This document shows positions 10,602 to 21,543 of a stretch of DNA of 64,000 bases, piece by piece. The notes beneath the pieces are model-generated. The model saw only the letters and a list, made by a program, of their open reading frames with translations. It made no database searches and was not told where the DNA came from. Position numbers and translations under genes: made by a program. Numbering within the stretch: position 1 is the stretch's first letter; the number at the start of each line of letters is the position of its first letter. The stretch is from Tuctoria greenei (lineage: Eukaryota > Streptophyta > Magnoliopsida > Poales > Poaceae): assembly GCA_036927565.1 (NCBI GenBank), contig JAYESD010000010.1:118264866-118328865 (forward strand), in the 5' to 3' direction.

Positions 10602-11449
10602 TGATGAGGACATCACAACAGCGGAGACACACATTGAAATGCAAGGACCAATCACAAGATCACGAGCACAGTTAATAAATCAGCAGGTGAACTCGCTCCT
10701 AACTTCTTTTGTATGTGAGTTTGAGAATAGATTGCTATGGGATGATTTAATTGTTATTAGGAGTAATGGAGAAGATCAACGAGTGAAGGAAAGAGACCTT
10801 GGGAGTGTGGAGAACCAGCTGGGACGTCCACAAGTTGATGGAAGCAGTTTACAACTCGGAGTCCAGAAGCAGTCGACCTTAAAACAGGCACCCAGGAGGC
10901 ATACAGACTCTGTTTTTGATGTTCTACATATGCACGGAAAGAGGAGAAGATAAAGTTTCCAATGATTTTGTTCCCACCTCAAAATTCCTCCGGAGTCATT
11001 GGGAATCGTTGAAACAAGTAGACTCCAGATTTCTGTCCGGTGCTGCGCCACCGAATCGGGTCTTTGGGCCTTCTATCCCGTATGAGTCCATTAGGGATGC
11101 ATCTAATCATGTTTTGGCTGAACGCTAGACTTTAAATACTGCAGCATCCGGTCATATTCGGTGGGTTTTGTTTAGAATAACAATTTTGCCGTTCTTCGGT
11201 TTGTGAGACCCCAACTTCTCAATTTCAGATCGTTTCTCCTACGTTCTTGCTTGTGTTCTAGGTTCACTTGCAGGTATTAGCCTTCCTTGTGAGGTCAAGT
11301 GTGTGCCGCACAGTTGATAACTAATGGAGCAGTGGTGTAGTGATTGCAGGGGTATTTGAACTGCTCGAGTGCCGCGGATCATCAACGTCGAGTTCTCTCC
11401 ACCACAATCGACTTACCTTTCAGAATATCGAGACTCATCCTACTCATCA
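10602..11449 (+). repeat. 5' LTR of CRM-like element
   Basis: Starts TGATGAGGAC and ends CTCATCA, so the ends are TG...CA. It is 848 bp and matches 17208-18069 apart from scattered substitutions and small gaps, for example a missing stretch near 10861. Confidence 0.9.
11131..11138 (+). promoter_or_regulatory. TATA-like box, CRM-like LTR
   Basis: TTTAAATA, conserved in the 3' LTR at 17753-17760, lies about 310 bases before the LTR end. Confidence 0.5.
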
Positions 11450-11451
11450 TT

Positions 11452-11463
11452 TGGTATCAAAGG
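11452..11463 (+). other. Primer-binding site, initiator tRNA-Met type
   Basis: TGGTATCAAAGG starts 2 bases after the 5' LTR. It resembles TGGTATCAGAGC, the complement of the initiator tRNA-Met 3' end, with a substitution. Confidence 0.75.
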
Positions 11464-12683
11464 TTTCCCGTGAGGTATCTTTGTTTTCCTTCCATTAGAT
11501 CGATTTTGTTTCGTACCTAGAGTCCACAGAAAAGCCAGAAAAAATTAGATCATTTTTATCGCTTCCTAGACTATAGTGCTTGCAGTATCATTTTTCAGTT
11601 TCCATTGTTGAGTTTGCATTCGTGTGGTCGAGTCTTGTTGCTGGGTTAGCTTTTTGTTTTGGGTCCTAGTTATCGTGTTTCGTCCTTGTTTCCTTGCTGC
11701 TCAACACCTATTCTACAATCCCTAAATAACAAACCGATCCACCACGTTCATCGGTTTACCCTAGCTAGCCACCTTGCGTGAATTCCTACATCGCCAGCCA
11801 AAGATTAAGTGACAAACTTTTGTGCCACTCATACTTGAATCATAACACACCACCCCATTAGTTGTTGTGCAAATTCCCGATCATTTTCATATCCGATTGC
11901 TAGTTCTGTTCTTAAACGGAGTTGGAATCAACATAAAAAAATCGTAACTCGAACAGCCTAACCTTAAAACAGCCATAAGTTTCGCATACGAACTCGAAAT
12001 TGGGCGATTTTTTTTCAAATTCATCTACGCGAAATTTCACATCTGATATTTCTCCAAGTAGACGCGTTTGGTGAAATTAGATTGCCGAAATTTCCCTCGA
12101 AAGATAGGCTATCCGGCCTCCGAAGTTTCACCACGAATTTTAAAGAAACTTCTTCATTTGCTATAGGCCGCAAATTTGTGTGCTTCCTATCTTCGTGCTC
12201 CTGGTAAAGAAAAATATCAAAAAAATATTATAAAAAAGAAAAAAATAGTGAAGAGCACACATATTAAAGCAAATGGCCTATACCACTTGGTGCTGTTTTG
12301 TTGGCTATATCATTATGTCTTTCTTTTGCCTTGATAGTTCCTTGTGTTATGCTAGACCCTAGGGCACTTGGTTGACCAGCAACAGTTTCTTACATTGAAT
12401 ACTTATTCAACTTTGTTTACCTGTTAACGATTTTCTGCTTATTAGCCACCATATTGTGCCATTCAAGCTCCACCTTTATCTTGAGCATAACATGTACCTT
12501 TGTAATCATCCCACGCTTTATTGGTTCATCTCACCGTCCACAACACCTGTTGTGTCGGTAAGAACACTTGTAAGAGCGTGGTAAGACGCTTGAGCGAGAG
12601 AGATTGTTTTCTTCCACCTTTCACATTGTCACTGTAGTTGATAGGGATAACATATTTTTGTTGTCTTTTGTTTCCTACTAACA
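11464..12683 (+). other. 5' leader of CRM-like element
   Basis: About 1.2 kb between primer site and gag without a coding domain. It is AT-rich around 12200-12260. It presumably holds packaging signals, which I cannot identify. Confidence 0.5.
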
Positions 12684-13749
12684 ATGGCAGGAGAAGACAA
12701 TGATGACGAATGTGTTCAACATGCTGAGTTACAAGATATGATGAAGACCATGACAGATATGTTCGCCAAATACAACGCAGCAACAGAGGAGTAATTGGCG
12801 AACTTGACTCGCCAACTTGATGACCTTTTTCTTCGAATGAATACTTTCGAGGCTCGATCGCCTCTCGCTGGAAGGCATGAAGACAATGCTTATGATGAAA
12901 TGGAAGATCACAATAATCAGCCAAGACTGCCACTTTATCGTCGAGGTATGGGAGGTAATAATCATAACAATTATAATCGCCCTCCTGATGATCCTTTTGC
13001 TAATGTGAAATTTACTATACCCTCTTTTTCTGGTGCTTATGATGCTGAAGCTTATCTTGATTGGGAGACGACACTAGAGCAAAAATTTAATTCCCATCTT
13101 GTTCCTCAACAACATAGAGTTCGTCAAGCCACTAGTGAGTTTAAGGACTTTGCTATTATATGGTAGAATCAACTTGTTTAAACTAGAACTCATCCTCCAA
13201 CATGGGATAGATTAAATGAAGCTATGCGTGTTCGATTTGTTCCTTCATCTTTTCAGCGGGACCTTCACAAAAAATTGCAGTGCTTAGACTAAGGTAACAT
13301 GTCCGTAGAGGAGTATTATCAAGAGTTATAAAAGGGTATGCTGCGTTGTCGGGTAGTAGAGGACATGGATGATAAAATAGCTCGTTTTGATGGGAGGTTG
13401 AGTCGTGAAATTTAGGACATTGTTGACTACAAGGAATATGATACTATTAACAGATTGTTTCAGCTTGCTATGTTGGTAGAAAAAGAATTGCAGGGCTGGC
13501 AACAACAGCAACAACGCACAAGGAGCAACTTCACGCCTCGTTCTATGCCCACAGCATCCAAAACAGCACCATCTTCGACCCCCGTGCAGCGACTACACAA
13601 TCCAATGGCGGCCAACAAACTATACCTGCTGCTCCACCTTCTCGCGTGTCGTAGGGCAGCAAGGCGACATCATTCAAGCTTCGTCGTCCACTCCTTCTAC
13701 AAGTCGTACTTCTGACATTAAGTGTCACCGCTGCCAGGGACTTGTTCAT
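12684..13749 (+). pseudogene. gag: Gag of CRM-like element, several stops and frameshifts
   Basis: Gag forms the virus-like particle. The frame opens at ATG 12684 (MAGEDNDDE), with an in-frame TAA near 12792 after 36 codons, and continues through a segment matching Ty3 gag: FTIPSFSGAYDAEAYLDWE at about 13010-13070, then RFVPSSFQRDLHKKLQ near 13230. Further stops occur near 13164, 13179, 13288 and 13329. A QQQQQ-rich linker at about 13500 leads to the CCHC knuckle beginning at 13723. The number of stops rules out a functional product. Confidence 0.8.
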
Positions 13750-14430
13750 ATGATGAGAGATTGCCCGAGCAAACGAGCATACCTAGCAAACGACAATGGC
13801 GGGTATGATAGTACTTCAGATGTTGAAGATGAATATTCTCTTGCTACTAACTTTACAGATGCAAATGACGAACACGCCAAAGAAGAGGTACTTGGTGCAG
13901 CGGCAACGGGGAACTATAGGAGCATCATTGTGCAGCGTGCCTTGAGTTCCAAAGTGGAGACCGAAAACAAGCTACAACGACACAACCTCTTCCACATGTT
14001 TCTCGTCATCAAGGACTGCCGTGTACACACTATAATTGTTGGAGGTAGCTGCAATAACATGGTGAACACGGACGTCGTCAAGAAACTTGGTTTGACAACA
14101 AGAGCACACCCTCATCCATACCACATTCAATGGTTCAACAACAGCAGTACGGTTTGGGTAACACAAACAACGAGATTACATTTTTCAATTGGTTCTTACT
14201 ATGATTTTGCTGATTTTGATGTCGTTCTTATGGATGCTTGTTCTCTTTTATTGGGTCGTCCTTGGGAATTTGATACAGATACTATTCATCATGGTAGAAT
14301 TAATAAATATACTCTCATGCATAAGGGAAAGAAAAACACTTTGCTCCCCAGGACTCCTGGTGAAATTGTGCATTTTGAGAAGAATAAAATTCGTGATGGC
14401 AAAGCAACAAAATTAGAATCTGATAAATAG
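13723..14430 (+). pseudogene. Gag zinc knuckle and aspartic protease of CRM-like element
   Basis: An open segment begins with a CCHC knuckle (CHRCQGLVHMMRDC, C-x2-C-x4-H-x4-C), which binds RNA in gag. The retropepsin follows: a VGGSCNNMV motif at about 14035-14065 stands where this family normally has a DGGSCNN active site, so the catalytic aspartate appears replaced by valine. The flap and the C-terminal LLLGRPW motif (about 14247) are present. With the active-site change the protease would be inactive even if translated. Confidence 0.8.
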
Positions 14431-14559
14431 CAAGTCATTAAGTTAAAATCACCATCGTTGCTCGCAACTAAATCTAACCTTGCTGATTTATTCGATGCTA
14501 AGGAATGTGCTATGCTTTGATTTGCAAAGAAGTCATGTTTTCACTTCATGAATTATCTA

Positions 14560-15968
14560 TTGCATTGCCCCTGCTGTTGCTAACCTTTTGCAGGAGTTTG
14601 AGGATATGATTCCCTCCGAGATACCCCCTCGTTTACCAACCAATGAGACGCATTGAATACAAGATCGATTTGATTCAAGGAGCAAGTTTGCCAAATCATG
14701 CATCATACAGGGCAAATCCACAGGAAACTAAATAAATTCAGCGACAAGTCCAAGATCTTTTGGACCGCGGGTACATTCGTGAAAGCCTTAGCCCTTGTTC
14801 CGTTCCTGTTCTTTTGGTTCCTAAGAAAGGTGGTATTTGGCGTATGTGTGTTGATTGTCGAGCGATTAATAACATCACCATTCGATATCGTTATCATGTT
14901 CCTCATTTAGATGACATGATTGATGAACTGAGTGGTGCTATCATCTTCACAAAAATTGACTTGCATAGTGGTTACCACCAAATTAGAATAGCACTAGGAG
15001 ATGAATGGAAAACTGCATTTAAAACCATGTTTGGACTTTATGAGTGGTTAGTCATACCTTTTGGGTTAACTAATGCACCCAACACCTTTATGCGATTAAT
15101 GAACGAGGTTTTACATGCTTTCATTTTACAATTTGTGGTGGTTTACTTCGATGATATCCTCATTTTTAGCAAGTCTATAATAGACATATTGATCATTTAC
15201 GTGTTGTTTTTACTGTTTTGAGAGATGCATGTTTGTTTGGTAACCTCGAAAAGTGCGTCTTCTGCATCAATCGAGTCTCGTTTCTTTGCTACGTCGTTTC
15301 CTTGCAGGGAATTGAGATGGATGAGGCAAAAAATTGAAGCAATCACCAGCTGGCCAGCCCCAACAACCGTCACGCAGGTTCATAGTTTTCTTGGTCTTGC
15401 AGGTTTTTATCGGCGTTTTGTGCGGGATTTCAGCACCATTGCAGCACCTCTACTTGAGCTAACGAAGAAGGAAGTGCTGTTTCGATGGGGCGAACAGCAG
15501 CAACAAGCTTTTGATGCTCTCAAATTGAAGCTTACACAAGCACCATTGCTACAACTTCCTGATTTTGAAAAGACCTTTGAGCTAGAATGTGATGCAAGCG
15601 GCATTGGTATTGGAGGAGTTCTCATACAAGGAGGTAAACCCGTTGCTTTCTTTAGTGAAAAACTTCATGGTCCTTCTCTGAATTATTCCACTTATGATAA
15701 CGAATTGTATGCCTTAGTGCGAGTATTACAAACTTGGCAACATTATCTTTGGTCTAAGGAGCTTGTCATACATTATGATCATGAATCATTGAAATATCTG
15801 AAGTGTCAAACAATCTGAATAAATGACATGTTAAATGGATTGAGTTCATAGAAGTCGTTTCCATACATCATTAAGCATAATAAAGAGAAGGAAAATGTCA
15901 TTGCCGATGCTTTATCTAGGCGTTATACCATGCTGTCCCAACTTGATCATAAAATCTTTGGTTTGTAA
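14560..15968 (+). pseudogene. pol: Reverse transcriptase and RNase H of CRM-like element
   Basis: RT copies element RNA into DNA and RNase H removes the template. RT motifs are clear: VPKKGGIWRMCVD near 14820, KIDLHSGYHQIRI near 14955, GLTNAP near 15064 and the catalytic YFDD at 15144-15155. A frameshift and stop follow at about 15175-15220. The next block has FLGLAGFYRRFVRDF (about 15388), then RNase H with ECDASGIGIGG and SEKLHGPSLNYSTYDNELYA, ending near ADALSRRY at 15900-15925. The region before 14760 (TNETH, IQDRFD) is also shifted between frames. Confidence 0.85.
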
Positions 15969-16039
15969 ACAATAAAAGCATTATATCCTACTAATTTGGA
16001 CTTCAAGATGATTTTGAAAATTGTAGAGAAGGAAGAACT

Positions 16040-17281
16040 TGGAATAAATATGTGCTGTGAGAGGGTCTCCTCTATCGTGCTAACAAGCTATGTGTTCCAG
16101 CTAGCTCCGTTCGTCTATTACTTTTGCAGGAAGCACATGGAGGAGGTTTGATGGGACATTTTGGAGTGAAGAAAACTGAATATGTGCTTTCCACACACTT
16201 CTTTTGGCCAAATATGAGGCGTGATGTCGAGCACTACGTGTCACGATACACTACTTGCAATAAAGCTAAGTCTCGTCTCAACCCACATTGTTTTTATATG
16301 CCTCTTCCTGTTCGTAGTGTACCTTGGGAGAATATTTCTATGGACTTTGTTTTGGGATTGCCTAGGACTAAGAGCGGGAGGGATATTATTTTTGTAGTTG
16401 TTGATCATTTCTCCAAAATGGCACACTTTATACCTTGTCATAAGAATGATAATGTCTCACATATTGCTGATTTATTTATGACGGAAATTGTTTGTTTACA
16501 TGGTGTGCCAAATACCATTGTTTCTGATCATGATGCAAAATTTTTAAGTCATTTTTGGAGAAATTTGTGGTATAAATTGGGAACTAAGTTGCTGTTTTCA
16601 ACTACATTTCACCCACAAATGGATGGACAAACCGAGGTAGTTAATTGTACTTTATATACTATGTTGCGGGCTGTCTTGAAAACAAATTTGAAGTTGTGGG
16701 AGGAATGTTTACCACATAAATAATTTGCTTACAACAGATCTGTTCATTCCACGACAAAGGTAAGTCCATTCCAGGTAGTGTATGGTTTCAATCCTCGTGC
16801 TCCTATTGATTTACTACCATTGCCTCCTTCTGAAACTATAAATTTGGATGCTACACAACGATCTGAATTCATTCTTAAGATGCATGAAACTACAAAGAAA
16901 AATATTAAAATGATGAATGAGAGGTATAGGATTGCAGGTAGTAAAGGTAGAAAAGAAGTAAAACTTGATCCGGGTGATTTGGTGTGGTTACATTTGAGAA
17001 AAGAGCGATGCCCCGACTTGAGAAAATCTAAACTTATGCCACGAGCTGCTGGTCCTTTTAAGATTGTTGAAAAGATTAATGATAATGCATATAAGCTTGA
17101 ATTGCCTCCCGATTTTGGGAGTCCTACATTTAACATTTCAAATTTGCGACCATACTTAGGAGAAGAAGATGAACTTGAGTCAAGGACGACTCCAATTCAA
17201 GAGGGGGTGATGAGGACATCACAACAGCGGAGACACACATTGAAATGCAAGGACCAATCACAAGAGCACGAGCACGGTTAA
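16040..17281 (+). pseudogene. pol: Integrase of CRM-like element, reading into its 3' LTR
   Basis: Integrase inserts the DNA copy. The zinc-binding head at about 16130-16265 has GHFGVKK and VSRYTTCNKAKS. One metal-binding cysteine seems changed to tyrosine (RYTTC for RCTTC). The catalytic core shows MDFVLGLP, VSDHDAKF and DGQTEVVN, giving the D-D-E triad. A stop near 16721 separates a C-terminal part (16778-17281) ending GEEDELESRTTPIQEG. There is no classical chromodomain. The frame passes the polypurine tract into the LTR at 17208. In the +1-shifted frame the LTR encodes DEDITTAETH, as expected for this family. Confidence 0.85.
17199..17207 (+). other. Polypurine tract of CRM-like element
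   Basis: AAGAGGGGG directly precedes the 3' LTR. Confidence 0.7.
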
Positions 17282-18069
17282 TAAATCAGCAAGTGAACTC
17301 GCTCCTAACTTCTTTTGCATGTGAGTTTGAGAATAGATTGCTATGTGATGATTTAATTGTTATTAGGAATAATGGAGAAGATCAATAAGTGAAGGAAAGA
17401 GGCCTTGAGAGCATGGAGAACCAGATGGGACGTCCGCAAGTTGATGGAAGCAGTTTACAACTCGGACTCGAGTTCAACTCGGAGTCCAGGAGCAATCCAC
17501 TTAAAACGGACGCCGAGGAGACATACGGACTTAATTTTCGTTGTTCTACATATGCACGGAAAGAGGAGAAGCTAAAATTTCCAATGGTTCTGGTCCCACC
17601 TCAAAATTCCTCTAGATTCATGGGGAATCGTCAAAACAAGTCGAGTCCAGATTTCTGTCCGGTGCTGCGCCACCAAATTGGGCCTTCGGGCCTTGTCTCC
17701 CGTATGAGTCTATTGGGGACGCGTCTAATCATGTTTTGGCTGAACCCTAGCCTTTAAATACTGCAGCTGCTGGTCATATTCGGTGGGTTCTGCTTAGAAT
17801 AATAATTTTGCCATTCTTTGGTTTGTGAGACCCCAACTTCTCAATTTCAGATCGTGTCTTCTACGTTCTTGCTTGTGTTCTCGGTTCACTTGCACGGATT
17901 AGCCTTCTTGGCAAGGTCAAGCGTGTGTTGTACGGTTGATAACCAACGGAGCAGTGGTGTAGTGATTGCAGGGGTATTCGAACTGCTCGAGTGTCGCAGA
18001 TCATCAACGTCGAGTTCTCCACCCCAATCGACTTACCTTTCGGAAGATCGGAACTCATCCTACTCATCA
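17208..18069 (+). repeat. 3' LTR of CRM-like element
   Basis: 862 bp, starts TGATGAGGAC and ends CTCATCA. It is the partner of 10602-11449. The LTR pair differs visibly at many positions, so the insertion is not recent. Confidence 0.9.
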
Positions 18070-18737
18070 TAATATGAATATGTTAGTGCTTGGTACCAAC
18101 ATTGGTTCAACGATGTTTAGGTTAGTCATTGCCTTAGGGTGGCTTGTGTCGCGACCCCTTTGGTATTTACTTAATATGCTAGCATGGTGCTAAAATAGTT
18201 AAGTAGCATTGGATGTCTTGTAGACCCATGGATTGAAGAGGTAAGCAGTAGGTGGTGACAGCCGTATCTATCCTTTGTAATCCTCCACGTTCGGCTATGT
18301 CACAGGCTCTTGACGGGAGTCGCCTAGTATTGCTAGGGGTAAACTCGTGCCCAATATGTTGTACCACTAAGCCCTAGTATTCATCATTATCATATTCATG
18401 TGTACTTTATTAGGCTATGTATATGAGTAACTGGAGCATAGTAGGAGTATCTCCGTCTCATAGTCTAACTCTCGCTAGGACAACCTTACCTGTAGAGTAG
18501 ATTGCTTAGGCGTGTGTCACACTACCCATATTATCAACTTACCCCCTGTCTTGATAATTCATTAGTACCCCATAACTTGATCATAAGAGTAGTGTTTACT
18601 TTACTCCATTTACTTCCTTTGGGATAAATATGATACCCATGGAAATAATCTTGGGTGAAATGCTACAAGATAGTTTCCGTGCGCTTGCGGACCTCATCTC
18701 TCTTGAGAGATGATCTGTGACATAAGAAACGTCAACA
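18070..18737 (+). repeat. 3' LTR of element A, second part
   Basis: Resumes at TAATATGAATATG, the sequence interrupted at 10601, and ends GTCAACA. It matches about 769-1793 (without the MITE) and 32938-33593. Confidence 0.85.
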
Positions 18738-19695
18738 ACCATGCTAGCATATTAAGTAAATACCTTAGGAGTCTCAACACAAGGCATCCTATAGCAATAA
18801 ACTAAATCACCATTGAAACCAATGTTGAATCATATCATATTTATTCATATTAACATGATCATATCATAACTACTTAGACTATAGTGGAGGTTTATAGTGT
18901 TTATGATGATAGTATAATGACATTAAGGCATAATCATAAAGACTATTCCTACCACATACATGGAATCCAAAATCAAACAAGAAACGCTTCATCCAAGCAT
19001 ATGTTTAACTGAAGACTAAAGATAATATTTTTATTATGCATAAAGTAACAAATACAAAAAGGAATACATGAGCCATACATTTCACAATTTGGTATTGGGA
19101 AGAGATACTCCCTCTACTCCTTTCCCAATTTGGACATGGGACTAGAGACGCTCCTCTCTACATCCTAACTCCTCTAAGGACTAATAAAAATAGTTTATAC
19201 ATTACAATAATGCTCATGTGGTCTGTGTTGAAGTGAGAGGTAGGGGGTCTGATTTATAGCTAGAGAAGGGTCGGTTCCCGCCACCAAAAACGCATGAATC
19301 AGTCTTCATTGTTATCAGGGCACCATAGGGGGTCAACACGTGGAATTGGACCGCATTTTGCACCAGGAACTAGTCGGCTTAACAGGATGTTCGGCCGACC
19401 TGGTCTTGGCTCCGTTTCACATGTGCTTTCTCCAAGTCACATCTAGTGGGCCCTATTGACTCATATGCGTGATACACCATTGGATTTCCTCAGATACGTC
19501 TGTTTGGAAAGGCCATTTGATCCATGTGATGCCACATGTTGTCACCTGATTGGTCGAGATGGTAATTTTTAGGATTGCTCCCCCTCCTTCACCTTAATTC
19601 CTCTATAAAAAGTCTGCATGCACAATTTTTCTGAGGACAAGTGGAAATAGGTCAAGTAGAAAGGTGATGTGTGCAAGAAATGACATATCCTTCAC
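18738..19695 (-). repeat. Inverted A-family LTR fragment
   Basis: Read on the minus strand this is the first about 960 bases of the same LTR. It includes CTATAAATC (plus strand 19251-19259) as its TATA box. It lacks the terminal about 40 bases at its start and everything after GCTAGCATGGT at its end. It abuts the plus-strand LTR at 18737 with no spacer. Confidence 0.85.
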
Positions 19696-19701
19696 ATAAT
19701 T

Positions 19702-20640
19702 GAGTCATCTATTGGTGGTTTTAGATGACATTGACGAACCACAATTAATAGATCCTAAATGTGCTATTGTTGGGAAAGTATTGGCACCAAATACTCTACA
19801 TCTAAATACGATCATGGCTGCAATGAAACCAGCATGGGGAAATCCAAAAGGTCATGTGTTCAATTCTATAGGTGATAAATTATTCATTGCTACCACGGAA
19901 GAACAAGATTATGTCTTGGATAGTTCTCCGTAGAAAGTAGGGAAACATGCAGTCCTGCTGAAGATTTATGATGCAAATACTCAACCACAAAAGATTGATT
20001 TCAACCAATATGGGTGAGAAGACTTGACCTCCAACTAGATTGATGACTAAACAAAGAGGCGAGGAAATAGCAAAACCAATTGGAATAGTACAAAAAATTG
20101 ATTCAGATTCTCTTGGTCAATGTTGGGGTGGCTACATGCGCTTACGAATCGAAATCAATGTGCATGAACCACTGGTCCGTTATGTGACCTTTTTCTCACG
20201 TCTTCAGCAAACTGAAAGATTCCAAGTTCAGTATGAAAAATTACAACTCTACTGTTTCTCATGTGGTCTCTTGGGTCATTCAACATTTATTTGTTCTAAT
20301 CCGGCTGACCGTGATGAGAACGGTGATTTACCATATGCTACCAAGAGGCTCTCTGCTCCGGACGTATCATGGAGAATGAGTACTCGCTCTAAGCCAGAGA
20401 TGATTATAATGAAGCAAAAAATTGCAATTCTTTTGCTGCTACCGATCAACAGTGATAAATCTATTCATGGTGCTGCTGCTCCTAAAGAAAAGCATCAACA
20501 TACAAATCATGCCGCAAATATAGTGGAAGGTGTTCAAAATAATAGTAGTGAGACTTGCTCTACCAGCCGTAATGATATATCTCACATCAACAAAGGTATT
20601 CATGGAATGTGCAAAGGTCTTGCACAATTTCCAAAGTCAA
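19702..20640 (+). pseudogene. LINE (L1-type) ORF1 fragment, DUF4283 plus zinc knuckle
   Basis: The segment IVGKVLAPNTLHLNTIMAAM, followed by PAWGNPKG and FIATTEEQDYVLDSSP, matches the DUF4283 domain found in plant LINE ORF1 proteins. After stops near 19931-20040, the frame from 20040 continues with the typical middle part (CWGGYMRLRIEINVHEPL). It then reaches a CCHC knuckle CFSCGLLGHSTFIC at about 20250-20290, followed by RDENGDLPYATKRL. ORF1 proteins bind the LINE RNA. No endonuclease or RT follows, and the far end is fused to a Ty3 fragment. Confidence 0.75.
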
Positions 20641-20689
20641 CTGGTGTGGATGGTAACCGCACATGGGATCGGTGCGATCATGAACAATC

Positions 20690-21500
20690 GAGACTCGTCC
20701 GGAGGATCACAAAGTGGGCAATGGAACTCATGGGATTAGACATATCCTATGTCTCTCGGACTGCGACCAAGTAACAGGTCCTCGTTGACTTCATCGTCGA
20801 ATGATCGAAAACCTAGGACGCACCAACCTGATCTGCTGTGAATAACGGACAATGTATTTTGACGGATCATTAACCCTCAACAACGGATCAGCTCCGATAT
20901 GTGGGGCGACTGCACTTCAAGGCGACAAACACCATCACAGAGTATGATGCGCTTCTCAACAGGCTCCACATTGTGGTCGAGCTCACCGTGTGAGGTCTCT
21001 ACATACATGGTGATTCTGAGCTCGTGGTCAACCAAATGATGATAGAATCAAGGTACCACGCCGAAGAGGCTTATTGTTGGGAGATGCGAAAGCTGGAAGA
21101 TAGGTTCGAAGGACTCGAGCTCTGCCACATCCCAAGCCGAGGTAACAACACAACCGACTTCCTGGCCAAGCTTGCCTTTGGTCGTGAGGCCTCGCCTTCT
21201 GGCGTATTCGTCATCGAACTCCCTTAGCCTTCAGTCCGCATTGAAGAAGGTTGTTTGGATCCCTAGTCCGCGTCCTACCACCACGTGCTCGACGTCGAGC
21301 CCAGGCGGCAGACCCATTACGTCGAATAATTGTCGTACGAAAAGCTTCTCACCGAGGAGGTCAATGTTCGATGAATCGCATGCCAAGCCAAGACATTTGA
21401 CCTCGTTGAGGGCAATCTCTTCTGACACAGCATCACCAAGATCCTGCAACAATGCATCCCAAGCGAGCAAGGAAGAGAGTCAGTGTTCGACATCCCAAGC
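20690..21500 (+). pseudogene. Tat-lineage Ty3 pol fragment (RNase H to integrase head)
   Basis: It starts within the RT-RNase H linker (RITKWAMELMGLDISYVSR). It continues through a second-type RNase H of Tat elements: YDALLNRLHIVVEL, IHGDSELVVNQMM, YCWEMRKLEDRFEGLEL and NTTDFLAKLAFGREASPSGVF. After 21227 stops occur, but AKTFDLVEGNLF and LQQCIPSEQGRE near 21385-21475 match the region ahead of the integrase. Start and end are both broken off. RT and the integrase core are absent. Confidence 0.75.
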
Positions 21501-21543
21501 AACATGCAAAGCGAATTTTACCGAAGATTGGTCACTTTTCAAA

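Larger units (their letters stand above)
10602..18069 (+). mobile_element. CRM-like Ty3 chromovirus, complete but broken (7.5 kb)
   Basis: It has two LTRs (10602-11449 and 17208-18069), an initiator-Met-type primer site, gag, protease, RT, RNase H, integrase and a polypurine tract, all in order. It is inserted in the 3' LTR of element A. The 5 bases before it (TAATG) and after it (TAATA) are a likely target duplication with one mismatch. Placement near the CRM (centromeric retrotransposon) clade is inferred from the TGATGAGGACATC LTR start, coding that runs into the 3' LTR, and absence of a classical chromodomain. Confidence 0.85.
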
